Source: Streptomyces lincolnensis (GTDB taxonomy: Bacteria > Actinomycetota > Actinomycetes > Streptomycetales > Streptomycetaceae). Taken from it: DNA of 64,000 nucleotides. Numbering within the stretch: the stretch's first letter is position 1; the number at the start of each line of letters is the position of its first letter. Below are positions 8,411 to 16,341 of this stretch, piece after piece. The DNA lies in assembly GCF_021173675.1 (NCBI RefSeq), contig NZ_JAIHON010000007.1, positions 1-64,000 on the forward strand, read 5' to 3'. The notes beneath the pieces are model-generated. The model was not told the origin of the DNA, did not search any database, and worked only from the letters and a program-made list of their open reading frames with translations. The position numbers were made by a program, and so were the translations under genes.

Positions 8411-8466
8411 GAAGGGGCTGGAGCTTAAGAGGCCCGGTCATGAACCGGTGAGAAGGAAGCCCCTTC
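8411..8466. terminator. Nested hairpin between convergent genes
   Basis: An outer 9-bp stem (8411-8419 with 8458-8466) encloses a second hairpin (CCGGT 8434-8438 with ACCGG 8444-8448, loop CATGA). It lies between the stop codons of the fructosamine kinase gene and the convergent TerD-like gene and probably terminates both. The two-stem layout is more elaborate than a usual terminator and could be a small structured RNA or an old mobile-element end. Confidence 0.5.
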
Positions 8467-8494
8467 ATGGCCTCGCCACGACACACGCTAACAG

Positions 8495-10666
8495 TTACTC
8501 GGGGATCAGGTCGCGCAGATTTTCCGGGGTGATGACCACCGAGTCCGGGTGCAGCCCCTCGGGGCGCTCCAGACCGATGTAGGTCACGGGCCCGTCCGGC
8601 ACCGACGCGGCGTCCCAAGTCACCACCTCCGTACCGCCGTTCGCCATCAGCGCGGTCAGATGGCCGACCGTCAGCTGCTCGCGCTCGACGATGGAGCGCA
8701 GCAGCGTCGCCACCGACACCTGGTTGCCCTCGACGCGGTTGTACGCCGGCTGCCCCTTCAGATAGAGGTGCAGCCACTTGGCGTGCCAACTCCCGTCCCG
8801 CGCACGCCGGAACGCCAGCGGCAGCGCCACCCGGCCAGGACCCCGCAGCTCCGACTTCATGCGCACGGTGCGCGCCTCGAAGGGCCGCCCCTTCTGCTCG
8901 GCCTCACGCAGCATGAACCCGAAGAACGACTCCTCCGCCTCCTCGAACCTCTCCCCGGAGTAGATGTTGACCTGCGGCACGATGTAGGTGCCCCGCACCG
9001 CCCCGAGCCGCAGATCGATGAACTCCGAGGCGCCGTCGGGGGCGTCGGTGATGTCGCCGGAGTGCTCGCCCTCCACCTCGCGGAGATTGGTGTACGACAG
9101 CCACGACACCGTCTCGTACCTCGCGTCCAGCAGCAGCGCCGACAGGTCGTAGTCGGTGACCCGCTGCGCCTGCTTCCAGTACACGAAGAACCGCAGCAGT
9201 TCCCCGTCGACCGGCGAGACGGAACCGCGGGGCAGCACCCCGAGCCCGGCAGAGGTCGCCCGCCCGCTGAGCGGGAGGGCCACGGCGAGGACATCCGGGT
9301 CGACCACCAGCCGCTCCGGGGAGGGGAGCCGACGGCCGATCTCCGCGTCGAGCGCGGCGATCAGACGCTTGCGGTCCGCCTCCGGCACGGCCGCCCGCGT
9401 GTCGTCGGCGACATGCGCGCGGCCGGCACGGTTGATGAACACCCGCTTGCGGCCCGCCTCCGCGGCCCGGTTGTGCAGATACTCGCGCACCGACAGCACG
9501 ACCCGCCCGGAGACGTCCGGGGCGACCCGCTCGACGGCGGCGACCACGGCGTCCCGCTCGTCCTGCGTGGCGGCGGTGCGCAGCAGCCGGTCCAGCGCGC
9601 GGAACAGCCTGCCGGGCGCGGACGTGAGCAGTTCCGCGGCCCCGGTGACGTCGTCCGCGCCGAGCAGCGCCTCGACCCGGCCCTCGAAGGTGTACGCCTT
9701 CTTCTCGCCCCGGGCGACGGCGAACACCTCGGCCGCGTGCGGCCACTGCGGGTACTCGTGCGGGTGCAGACGCTCACCGAGCCGCTTGAAGGCCTCCCGG
9801 TGCGCGAGGACGTCGGCCACCTTGGCCGGGGCCGCCGCGACGACCGAGTCCAGCCCCGCGAGCAGGGCCCGGCGGACCGGCCGCGACAGTGCCCGGAACC
9901 GGGTGGCCTCCTGAAGGGACACGTCCCCGCCCGACAGGACGCAGGCCAGCCGCAGCACATCGGTGACGGTGTCCAGGAGCGGACCCGAACACGCCTTCAG
10001 CCGGGCCGCGTTGACGACGGCACGGTTCTCCCGCACCGGGAACGTCTCCGGCTGCGGGCCGTCCGCGCAGTGCTCGGCGAGCACCCGGAGGTCGGCCAGG
10101 TGCTCGTCGCCGAGCGGCGTGGTGCTGCCGGCCAGCGCCAGATACAGGGCGGTGACCTCGTCCTCCAGGGTCCCGCCCAGGTGCAGGACGGTCAGCCGGT
10201 CGCCCACCGCGGCGGTCAGCTCGTCGTGCGCGGCGAGCATCTCGTCGTAGGTGTGCCGGTAGTGGCCGTACGACGGCAGCGTGAGCAGGTTGATCACGCC
10301 GGTGCGGAGCTGGGCGAGGACGCCGGGGCGGGCCGTGCGGTCCTCCAGCGCCTCGGTCACGCACCGCATCCAGAACTCGAACGTGTCCGGGACGTTCGCC
10401 GGGAAGTCGATGAAGTAGACGTTGTGCCGCACATGGTCGCCGACCATCTCGCGGACGGTGGCCAGCGTGCGCACGGCGGTGTCGACGACCGTGTCCTCGG
10501 ACAGCCCCGACAGCCGCTTGAGCGCGTCCGCCGACAGCTTGAAGCCGACGGACATCAGCGCGGCGTCGAACTGTCGCGCCGCGACGTCGCCCTCGCCGGC
10601 GGGGGCCGCGGGCAGGGGCAGCCGCAGGGCATGCCGGACGACCAGGGATTCGAGACGGTGGACCAT
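8495..10666 (-). CDS. Large conserved protein with TerD-like C-terminal region
   Basis: About 723 residues from the ATG at 10666; an in-frame GTG at 10702 is an alternative and neither has a convincing ribosome binding site, so translation may depend on the upstream gene. The N-terminal two thirds are helix-rich and unrecognised. The region around residues 500-670 resembles a TerD (tellurite/stress resistance, calcium-binding) fold: YDLSALLLDARYE, then SGDITDAPDGASEFIDLRL, then NIYSGERFEEAEESFFGFMLRE, matching the D-L-D-x-x, H-x-G-D and acidic parts of TerD. It resembles a family I know as SCO0854/MXAN_6230-like, recalled and not checked. It is probably cotranscribed with the DUF5997 gene upstream. 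Role unknown; a stress or membrane-surveillance function is a guess. Confidence 0.65.
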   Translation of the reverse strand: MVHRLESLVVRHALRLPLPAAPAGEGDVAARQFDAALMSVGFKLSADALKRLSGLSEDTVVDTAVRTLATVREMVGDHVRHNVYFIDFPANVPDTFEFWMRCVTEALEDRTARPGVLAQLRTGVINLLTLPSYGHYRHTYDEMLAAHDELTAAVGDRLTVLHLGGTLEDEVTALYLALAGSTTPLGDEHLADLRVLAEHCADGPQPETFPVRENRAVVNAARLKACSGPLLDTVTDVLRLACVLSGGDVSLQEATRFRALSRPVRRALLAGLDSVVAAAPAKVADVLAHREAFKRLGERLHPHEYPQWPHAAEVFAVARGEKKAYTFEGRVEALLGADDVTGAAELLTSAPGRLFRALDRLLRTAATQDERDAVVAAVERVAPDVSGRVVLSVREYLHNRAAEAGRKRVFINRAGRAHVADDTRAAVPEADRKRLIAALDAEIGRRLPSPERLVVDPDVLAVALPLSGRATSAGLGVLPRGSVSPVDGELLRFFVYWKQAQRVTDYDLSALLLDARYETVSWLSYTNLREVEGEHSGDITDAPDGASEFIDLRLGAVRGTYIVPQVNIYSGERFEEAEESFFGFMLREAEQKGRPFEARTVRMKSELRGPGRVALPLAFRRARDGSWHAKWLHLYLKGQPAYNRVEGNQVSVATLLRSIVEREQLTVGHLTALMANGGTEVVTWDAASVPDGPVTYIGLERPEGLHPDSVVITPENLRDLIPE

Positions 10667-10720
10667 GCCGGAATGGTCGCAGAGGTGTTCGATCCGGCGC
10701 ACCGGAGTTTCGGGAGGCCG

Positions 10721-11101
10721 TCAGCCCTCCTGAGCCTGCTTCTCCTTGATGCGCGCGGCCTCCTTGCGGACCTCGGCCTGGGTGGCGCGCTCCTTCTCCA
10801 GCCACTCGGGCCGCTCCTGCCTGAGCGCCTCGATCTGCTCCGTGGTGAGCGGGTCCGTCACCCCGCCGCGGGCCAGCCCCGCGATGGAGACGCCGAGCCT
10901 GGCCGCGACCACCGGGCGGGGGTGCGGGCCGTTGCGTCGCAGTTCCTGAAGCCACGCGGGCGGGTTCGCCTGGAACTCGTTCAGCTCGGCGCGGGTGACC
11001 ACGCCCTCCTGGAACTCCTGCGGGGTGGCGGGAAGGTATACACCCAGCTTCTTGGCCGCGGTCGCGGGCTTCATCGTCTGGGTGGTCTGCTGCGACTTCA
11101 T
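10721..11101 (-). CDS. DUF5997 family protein
   Basis: A 126-residue, highly charged soluble protein, start ATG 11101. It has an N-terminal K-P-A-T-A-A-K-K-L-G-V-Y-L-P motif, a middle segment (residues 61-95, PRPVVAARLGVSIAGLARGG then T-T-E-Q-I-E-A-L) that looks like a helix-turn-helix, and a lysine/glutamate-rich C-terminal helix. It matches my memory of actinobacterial DUF5997 proteins. It lies 18-55 bp upstream of the TerD-like gene on the same strand and is divergent from a stand-alone LysR effector domain. A DNA-binding role is an inference from the helix-turn-helix-like segment and the neighbour. Confidence 0.7.
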   Translation of the reverse strand: MKSQQTTQTMKPATAAKKLGVYLPATPQEFQEGVVTRAELNEFQANPPAWLQELRRNGPHPRPVVAARLGVSIAGLARGGVTDPLTTEQIEALRQERPEWLEKERATQAEVRKEAARIKEKQAQEG

Positions 11102-11159
11102 GGTGTCCAGCCTATCGGCCGTGTGCGGGACCTCCGACCACGCCGGGTAGCCTGGCGAG

Positions 11160-11972
11160 GTGACAGGCTCGGCAGCATCCCCTTCGTTCCGGCTCGCGTA
11201 CGTTCCTGGAGTGACCCCCGGCAAGTGGGTGCGGATCTGGCAGGAGCGCCTGCCGGACACCCCCCTGGAGCTGGTCGCCGTACCGGCCGCCGAGGCGTCC
11301 GAGGTGCTGCGGCGCGGGGACGCGGACGCGGCCTTCGTGCGGCTGCCCGTCGACCGTACGGTCTTCAGCGCGATCCCCCTCTACACCGAGACGACGGTCG
11401 TCGTGGTCCCCAAGGACCACCTGGTGACGGCGGTGGACGAGGTGGCGTGCGCGGATCTCGCCGAGGAGGTCGTGCTGCACCCCCTCGACGACGTCATCGG
11501 CTGGGAGCGGCCGCCGGGGGAGCCCGCCTTCGAGCGTCCCGCCACCACCGAGGACGCCGTCGAACTCGTGGCCGCCGGCATCGGCGTCCTCGTCGTCCCC
11601 CAGTCGCTGGCCCGCCTCCACCACCGCCGGGACCTCACCTACCGGCCTCTCGTGGACGCCCCCCGATCCGAGATCGCCCTGTCCTGGCCCGAGGACGCCA
11701 CCACCGACCTCGTCGAGGACCTCATCGGCATCGTCCGCGGCCGTACGGTCAACAGCACCCGGGGCCGCACCCAGCCGGCGGCCGGCTCGGACGGCAAGCG
11801 GTCCGAGCCGAAGAGCGGGGCCGGCGGACGCAAGCCGGCCACCGGCAGGTCGGCCGGCCAGGGCACCAAGAGCGGCGGAGGCCGGTCCGGCGGCGGCGCG
11901 CGCTCCGGTCGCGCCGGTGGCGCCGGAGCCGCCAAGAACGCTCGGCGCGGCAAGCCCCGCCGCCGCTCCTAA
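11160..11972 (+). CDS. Stand-alone LysR-type substrate-binding domain with basic tail
   Basis: A 270-residue protein starting at GTG 11160. Residues 8-195 form a LysR-family periplasmic-binding-protein-like effector domain: FRLAYVPGVTPGKWVRIW at the start, a central D-A-A-F-V-R-L-P strand, then V-V-V-P-K-D-H and the A-A-G-I-G-V-L-V-V-P-Q-S-L-A signature. There is no N-terminal winged helix. The last 75 residues are a low-complexity tail of Gly, Ala, Ser, Arg and Lys ending RRGKPRRRS, resembling a nucleic-acid-binding tail. It is divergent from the DUF5997 gene with only 58 bp between starts. It could sense a metabolite and regulate through the tail or through DUF5997; this is inference. Confidence 0.75.
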   Translation: MTGSAASPSFRLAYVPGVTPGKWVRIWQERLPDTPLELVAVPAAEASEVLRRGDADAAFVRLPVDRTVFSAIPLYTETTVVVVPKDHLVTAVDEVACADLAEEVVLHPLDDVIGWERPPGEPAFERPATTEDAVELVAAGIGVLVVPQSLARLHHRRDLTYRPLVDAPRSEIALSWPEDATTDLVEDLIGIVRGRTVNSTRGRTQPAAGSDGKRSEPKSGAGGRKPATGRSAGQGTKSGGGRSGGGARSGRAGGAGAAKNARRGKPRRRS

Positions 11973-12026
11973 CCCTGCTTCGAGGTGTCCGCGCACTTGC
12001 CGTACCCCGGCAAGCGGCCCCCTCGC

Positions 12027-13085
12027 TCAGAGCTCCTGCGTCGGCCACCCCAACAGCCGGGCCCCGATCACCGCCGTCTGGAGCGTGTACCGGTGGGTCG
12101 GATCGGCCGGGTCGGCGCCGGTAAGCTGGTGGATGCGGTCCAGCCGGTAGGTGAGCGCCCGCACGCTGAGCGTCAGACGGCGGGCGGCCTCGGCGGCCGT
12201 GCACCCGGACTCGAAGTACACCTCCAGCGTCCGCAGCAGCGGCTCGGCGCCGCCCCGGGCGCCCCGCAGCGGCCCCAGCGCGCTGAGGACCAGGTCGGCC
12301 ATCGCCTGCCGGTCCCGGGTGAGGACGGGATAGACGAGCAGGTCGGCGGTGCGCACCACCGGCTCGTCCAGGCCCAGACGGTCCGCGAGGTCGAGCGCGC
12401 TCAGGGCCTCCTCATAGGACTGCACCACGCCGCCCGGACCGGGCTGGGGGCGGCCCACGGCGACCCGGCTGCCGTCCGTCGCCGCGTGGGCCTGCTTCGC
12501 GAAGAACGTCAGGACTTCCTCCTGGTCACCGGGAGCCACACAGATCAGCAGCCCGTTCTTCGTGGCGAGCAGGACGCTGCGGTCCCCGAAGCGGGCGTTG
12601 AGCGCGGCCTCCACCTGACGGATGACGGGCGCGGTGTCGTCGTACGCCTCGGGCCCCCGGGCCACCGCGACCGCGTGCGCGCGGGACAGCAGGAGGCCGA
12701 ACCGCTCGGCGCGTTCGGCCAGGCGCCCCAGGTCGCTGCGGCCGTAGAGCAGGTCGTCGATGAACTCGCGGCGGGCCGCCTCCTCCTGGCGCACCGCCAT
12801 CCGCTGGGCCCGCTCGTAGCCTTCCGCGAAGGCGTCGACGGCCACGGTCACCGCGGCCAGGACGCTGTCCGCCGCGCCGGGGGCGCCGGGCCACGCCGCT
12901 CGGGTGGCCTCCAGATGGTGCCGGACGAGGGTGCGCAGGCTGAGCCCGTCGTCGGCGGCCCGCTCCCCGAGCGCGCGGCGCGCCTCCAGCTCGGCGCGCG
13001 TCGGGCGGCGTCCGGTGGCGGAGACCTCGGCCAGCAACTCGGCGTACCCGTCCAGATACCGTTCGACCGTCACCGGCTCATCCAC
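12027..13085 (-). CDS. PucR/CdaR-type transcriptional regulator
   Basis: A 352-residue regulator starting at GTG 13085 behind a run of G residues (GGGGGGT). The N-terminal half is helical. The middle has a degenerate GGDEF-like fold (about residues 150-250) and the C-terminus carries the PucR helix-turn-helix (LLRTLEVYFESGCTAAEAARRLTLSVRALTYRLDRI, about residues 285-325). Family members control purine, sugar-diacid or secondary-metabolite genes. It is transcribed away from the LysR-like gene. Upstream are two perfect short palindromes (13145-13158 and 13171-13187) that may be operators. Its targets are not evident; CdaR-like control of the glucarate operon 6 kb away is possible but unsupported. 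Confidence 0.85.
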   Translation of the reverse strand: MDEPVTVERYLDGYAELLAEVSATGRRPTRAELEARRALGERAADDGLSLRTLVRHHLEATRAAWPGAPGAADSVLAAVTVAVDAFAEGYERAQRMAVRQEEAARREFIDDLLYGRSDLGRLAERAERFGLLLSRAHAVAVARGPEAYDDTAPVIRQVEAALNARFGDRSVLLATKNGLLICVAPGDQEEVLTFFAKQAHAATDGSRVAVGRPQPGPGGVVQSYEEALSALDLADRLGLDEPVVRTADLLVYPVLTRDRQAMADLVLSALGPLRGARGGAEPLLRTLEVYFESGCTAAEAARRLTLSVRALTYRLDRIHQLTGADPADPTHRYTLQTAVIGARLLGWPTQEL

Positions 13086-13144
13086 TGACCCCCCAGTCCC
13101 CGGCCCACTGTTCCTGACGCGCCCTTGACGCCTTGTTGACGTGA

Positions 13145-13187
13145 TCCCGGCACCGGGAGCGTAGTCAACCTTGCCGGAAAGCGGCAA
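13145..13187. promoter_or_regulatory. Two palindromes upstream of the PucR-type gene
   Basis: TCCCGG-CA-CCGGGA (13145-13158) and TTGCCG-N5-CGGCAA (13171-13187) lie 60-100 bp upstream of the regulator start, with a TTGACT -35-like element on the minus strand between them (13167-13162). They are candidate autoregulatory operators. Confidence 0.35.
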
Positions 13188-13296
13188 TGCGCCGCGGTGA
13201 CCGGAGCGGGCACCATGGCCGTGGGGAGCCGCAGGACTCCCGGTGCCGGGCGAACGGGGGTACGGCACCGGGGTCCTGCACTTCGCGCGGCGCGGG

Positions 13297-16098
13297 TCAG
13301 GGCGCGTAGCTCGCCCGCTGTGCCGTGCTCACCACCTTGTCGCCGTCGGCCCGGGTGAGCAGTCCGGCGGACACCCACGCGTCGACGGTGGCCCGCACCC
13401 GCGTGACCAGCGCGCCCTTGCTCCCGAACGGCGCCCCGGCCCAGATCTCGTCCAGCAGCGTGGTGCCGTCGGCCCTGGCGGGGTTGGCCACACCCGAGTC
13501 GGTCGTACCGAAGACCACCCGGGGCTCGGAGCGCCGGAAGTAGGCGTGCGTGGGATCCTCGGTGCCCTCGAAGAACGGGGCGAACTCCGTTCCGTCCAGG
13601 GTGAAGTGGAGCGGCTTGCCGGACACCGGGGTCAGGGTGGGCAGCAGGTTCCCGGAGAGCCCGGCGTTGCGGTACAGGCCGAACCGCAGGTGGTCCGTCG
13701 CGGAGTTGCGGGCGACCAGGTTGACCGGGCCGTGGAACAGGGTCTGCAGCGAGGGGTCGTCGAGCGCCTTCTCCACGCGCAGCCGGAAGGGCAGGTCGAC
13801 GCGTACGGTGTCGCCGGAGCGCCAGGTGCGGGAGACCGCGAAGTAGCTGCCGGGACGCGGAGTGCCGGGCACGGCAAGGCCGTTGACCGTCACGCGGAAG
13901 CCGGCGTCCGCCCAGGACGGCACGCGCAGCCGCAGTTCGAAGGCGGCGCTGCCGCCACCGACGGTCAGCGTGCTGCCCTGCTCCCTCGGGTAGTCGGTCC
14001 TCTGGGTGACCGTCACGCCCTTCTCCGCCCAGGTCAGCCGCGAGGGACTGTAGAGATTGACGTACAGGGCGCTGCCGTCGGCCTGCTTGAAGTACACCGA
14101 GTCCTGGTACTTGGTGGCGCTCTCCATGCCGGTGCCCTCGCAGCAGGTGGTGCCCTGCTTGGGCGTGTAGTCCCGGACATGACCGGGCGTCAGTCCGATG
14201 AAGTACGTGACGAGCGGCTTCTCCGAGTCCGCCTTGTCCTGCTTGGAGCCGAGCACCTGGTTGTACAGGGCCCGCTCGTAGTAGTCCATGTACTTCGGCG
14301 CCTGCTCGTGGAAGAACAGCATCCGGCTCAGCTTCAGCATGTTGTACGCGCAGCAGGTCTCGGCGGTCGTCGTGCCGATCGTGCCCGCCACGACCCCGGA
14401 CGCCTTCCAGAACTCGCCCGTGCTGGTGCCGCCGATGCCGTACATGCGGCCCGGCACGACCATGCCCCAGAAGTTCTTCGCGGCGGTCAGGTAGCGCTCC
14501 TCGCCGGTCGCGTCGTACAGCCGGACCAGTCCGGTGAAGATCGGGATGTGCTGGTTGGCGTGCAGCCCGTCGAGGATGTCGGTGTTCGCCGCGCACGCGT
14601 CGATGAGCCTGTCGAGGTCGAACAGGCGGGCCAGCGCGAGGTGTTCGGCCTTCCCGGACAGCGCGTGCAGATCGCAGATCGCCTCGACGATGCCGCCGAA
14701 CTCGCCGCTGGAGAAGATGCCCCACATGCGCTGGAGCGTGGCGTCGGGCAGCCGCGACAGCCGGGAGTACATCCAGTCGCACATCCCGGACGCGAGATCG
14801 AGCGCCCGCTCGTCACCGGTCGCGCTGTACGCGTCCAGCAGCCCTCTGAGGATCTTGTGCGCCGTGTAGTAGGGCGCCCACACCTTGGTGTAGTCGGGGC
14901 TCGTGCGCGACTCCAGGTCGATGAACTGCGTCTCCGGGTACGCCGCCAGGAACCCTGGATGGCTGGGCGCGCCCCAGGTGCGGCGCAGGGTGGCGGTCAG
15001 GCCCCGGCCCGAGGCGTCCGCGAAGGTTCCGCCGGTCGTCTCGTCGAAGGCGTACGAGGCCAGGTCGCCGCGGCCCGGGGCGGCGTCGGCGGCCCGGCTG
15101 TCCTGCAACGCGGTGATCTCGGCCGCGGTCAGGGCGCGCGACCAGACGTTGAACTCGTCGTAGGCGCCCGCGAAGACGGGGTCGGCCGCGTAGGCCGAGC
15201 GGCCCAGCCAGTGGTGGGTGAGGGTGCCCAGGGCCGCCGGGGTGAGCGTCATCGAGGTGTTGCGCGCGACGGCGGCGCCGTCGACGTAGAGGGTTCCGGT
15301 GCCGTTCGCGATCGTCACCGCCAGGTGGCTCCACCGGTTCAGCGGCAGCGGGGCCGTGCCGTCGAGGCCCTGCTCGCCGCCCGCGCCGCTGGTCGTGACG
15401 GCGAACCGGGGTACGCCGTTGGCGTTGCGCGCGGCCAGGTACAGATAGCGGGTGGTGTCGTCGCCGAAGTCGAGGATCCGGGTCCAGGCGGCGTCGTGCG
15501 CGGGTTTCACCCAGGCGGACAGGGTGATCGCCGCGGCTCCGCCGAGGACCTGGGCGGGCAGGTCGACGTACTGGTAGGAGCCGCGGACGTTCTCCGCGGC
15601 GGTGCCGAACCTCCCGGCGGTGCTCAGCACTCGGGGCTCGTGGTGGAGGGCCTCGCGCACCTCGGTGAGCGCCTCGACGATGGTGCGGGTCCTGTCGACG
15701 AACACCTGCTCGCCGGTGCCGGCGTAGGCCTGGGCGAGCATGGTCAGGAAGTGGCCGGTGTAGTGGCCCCGGAGGTTGCCGTTGGCCTCGCCGTCCAGGC
15801 CCTCCCAGCCGCCCGGGGCGACCGCGCCGCCGGTGGCGAGCCCGGCGTTGGCGCGGAAGACCTGCAGCAGCCGGTTGACGTCGTAGCCGCGGGCGTGGTC
15901 GAGCATGAGCTGCCGCTTGTCCGCGAAGAGGCCCTGGCCCAGGGCGACTTCGTCGAGGGAGAAGGGCTGGACGGTCCACACGGGCAGTGCCTCCGCAGCT
16001 GCGGCGGGCCGGGCGGTCACCGCGTACGAGAACGTCGGTGTCACCGCGGTGAGGGCCGCGGCCTGGAGAAGGTGCCGTCTGGAGAGGGGCGGTGCCAT
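13297..16098 (-). CDS. Secreted GH127 (DUF1680) glycoside hydrolase with inserted LamG domain
   Basis: A 933-residue secreted protein. The start is ATG 16098 with GGAGGAG at 5 nt. The signal peptide begins S-R-R-H-L-L-Q-A-A-A, a Tat-like twin-arginine motif, and ends near AAAAEA. The (alpha/alpha)6 barrel of GH127 beta-L-arabinofuranosidases starts at about residue 40 and is interrupted at residues 155-335 by a LamG/concanavalin-type domain (ITLSAWVKP, WSHLAVTIANGTGTLYVDG, YDEFNVWSRALTAAEI). The barrel resumes near 380. The zinc/cysteine catalytic set is visible: E562, C582 (AETCCAYNMLKL), C652 and C653 (TTCCEGTGMES). It probably trims L-arabinose from plant cell-wall material outside the cell. 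A TTGACG-N17-TATCGT promoter precedes it. Confidence 0.85.
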   Translation of the reverse strand: MAPPLSRRHLLQAAALTAVTPTFSYAVTARPAAAAEALPVWTVQPFSLDEVALGQGLFADKRQLMLDHARGYDVNRLLQVFRANAGLATGGAVAPGGWEGLDGEANGNLRGHYTGHFLTMLAQAYAGTGEQVFVDRTRTIVEALTEVREALHHEPRVLSTAGRFGTAAENVRGSYQYVDLPAQVLGGAAAITLSAWVKPAHDAAWTRILDFGDDTTRYLYLAARNANGVPRFAVTTSGAGGEQGLDGTAPLPLNRWSHLAVTIANGTGTLYVDGAAVARNTSMTLTPAALGTLTHHWLGRSAYAADPVFAGAYDEFNVWSRALTAAEITALQDSRAADAAPGRGDLASYAFDETTGGTFADASGRGLTATLRRTWGAPSHPGFLAAYPETQFIDLESRTSPDYTKVWAPYYTAHKILRGLLDAYSATGDERALDLASGMCDWMYSRLSRLPDATLQRMWGIFSSGEFGGIVEAICDLHALSGKAEHLALARLFDLDRLIDACAANTDILDGLHANQHIPIFTGLVRLYDATGEERYLTAAKNFWGMVVPGRMYGIGGTSTGEFWKASGVVAGTIGTTTAETCCAYNMLKLSRMLFFHEQAPKYMDYYERALYNQVLGSKQDKADSEKPLVTYFIGLTPGHVRDYTPKQGTTCCEGTGMESATKYQDSVYFKQADGSALYVNLYSPSRLTWAEKGVTVTQRTDYPREQGSTLTVGGGSAAFELRLRVPSWADAGFRVTVNGLAVPGTPRPGSYFAVSRTWRSGDTVRVDLPFRLRVEKALDDPSLQTLFHGPVNLVARNSATDHLRFGLYRNAGLSGNLLPTLTPVSGKPLHFTLDGTEFAPFFEGTEDPTHAYFRRSEPRVVFGTTDSGVANPARADGTTLLDEIWAGAPFGSKGALVTRVRATVDAWVSAGLLTRADGDKVVSTAQRASYAP

Positions 16099-16183
16099 GT
16101 GTGCTCCTCCGGGGGATCCGAAACGGTCGGGGAACGGCCTGGGAAGGGTCTGGAGGACGGTCGGGACGTCGGGAAACGGCATG

Positions 16184-16248
16184 TTCGGTATGTCGAATGG
16201 CGTGCGAGTGATCGACCAGACGATAGGGAGGGGGCAGGTGAGCGTCAA
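16184..16248 (-). promoter_or_regulatory. Promoter and candidate operator of the GH127 gene
   Basis: On the minus strand TTGACG (16248-16243) and TATCGT (16225-16220) are separated by 17 bp, an excellent promoter that should start near 16213. Just downstream, TTCG-N6-CGAA (16184-16197) forms a palindrome in the leader and could bind a sugar-responsive repressor. Confidence 0.55.
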
Positions 16249-16328
16249 CGGTTCCGGAGGGGTCGGTTCCCGGTCGCTCCCGCCGACCGCTCGTCTCCGA
16301 CGCCCACCCGACCCGGCCCGCCTGGTGG

Positions 16329-16341
16329 CAGAATCTGCCGC
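16329..16341 (+). promoter_or_regulatory. -10 element giving a probable leaderless mRNA for the LuxR-type gene
   Basis: CAGAAT (16329-16334) lies 7 nt before the GTG start codon at 16342, and no ribosome binding site is present. This is the geometry of leaderless streptomycete transcripts. Confidence 0.4.

Noticed and set aside
8411..8466. tRNA or transposon right end
   Set aside because: There is no cloverleaf or T-loop consensus, and no transposase or TnpB fragment lies nearby; kept only as a hairpin.
8549..12124. A 1191-codon plus-strand frame opposite the TerD-like gene
   Set aside because: It is antisense to well-supported genes, is rich in Arg, Gln, His and Gly, and has no recognisable domain.
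13243..16341. Very long open frame running antisense through the GH127 gene into the LuxR-type gene
   Set aside because: It is the high-GC shadow of the GH127 coding strand; the composition is low-complexity Arg/Gly/Val and the LuxR domain similarity begins only at GTG 16342.
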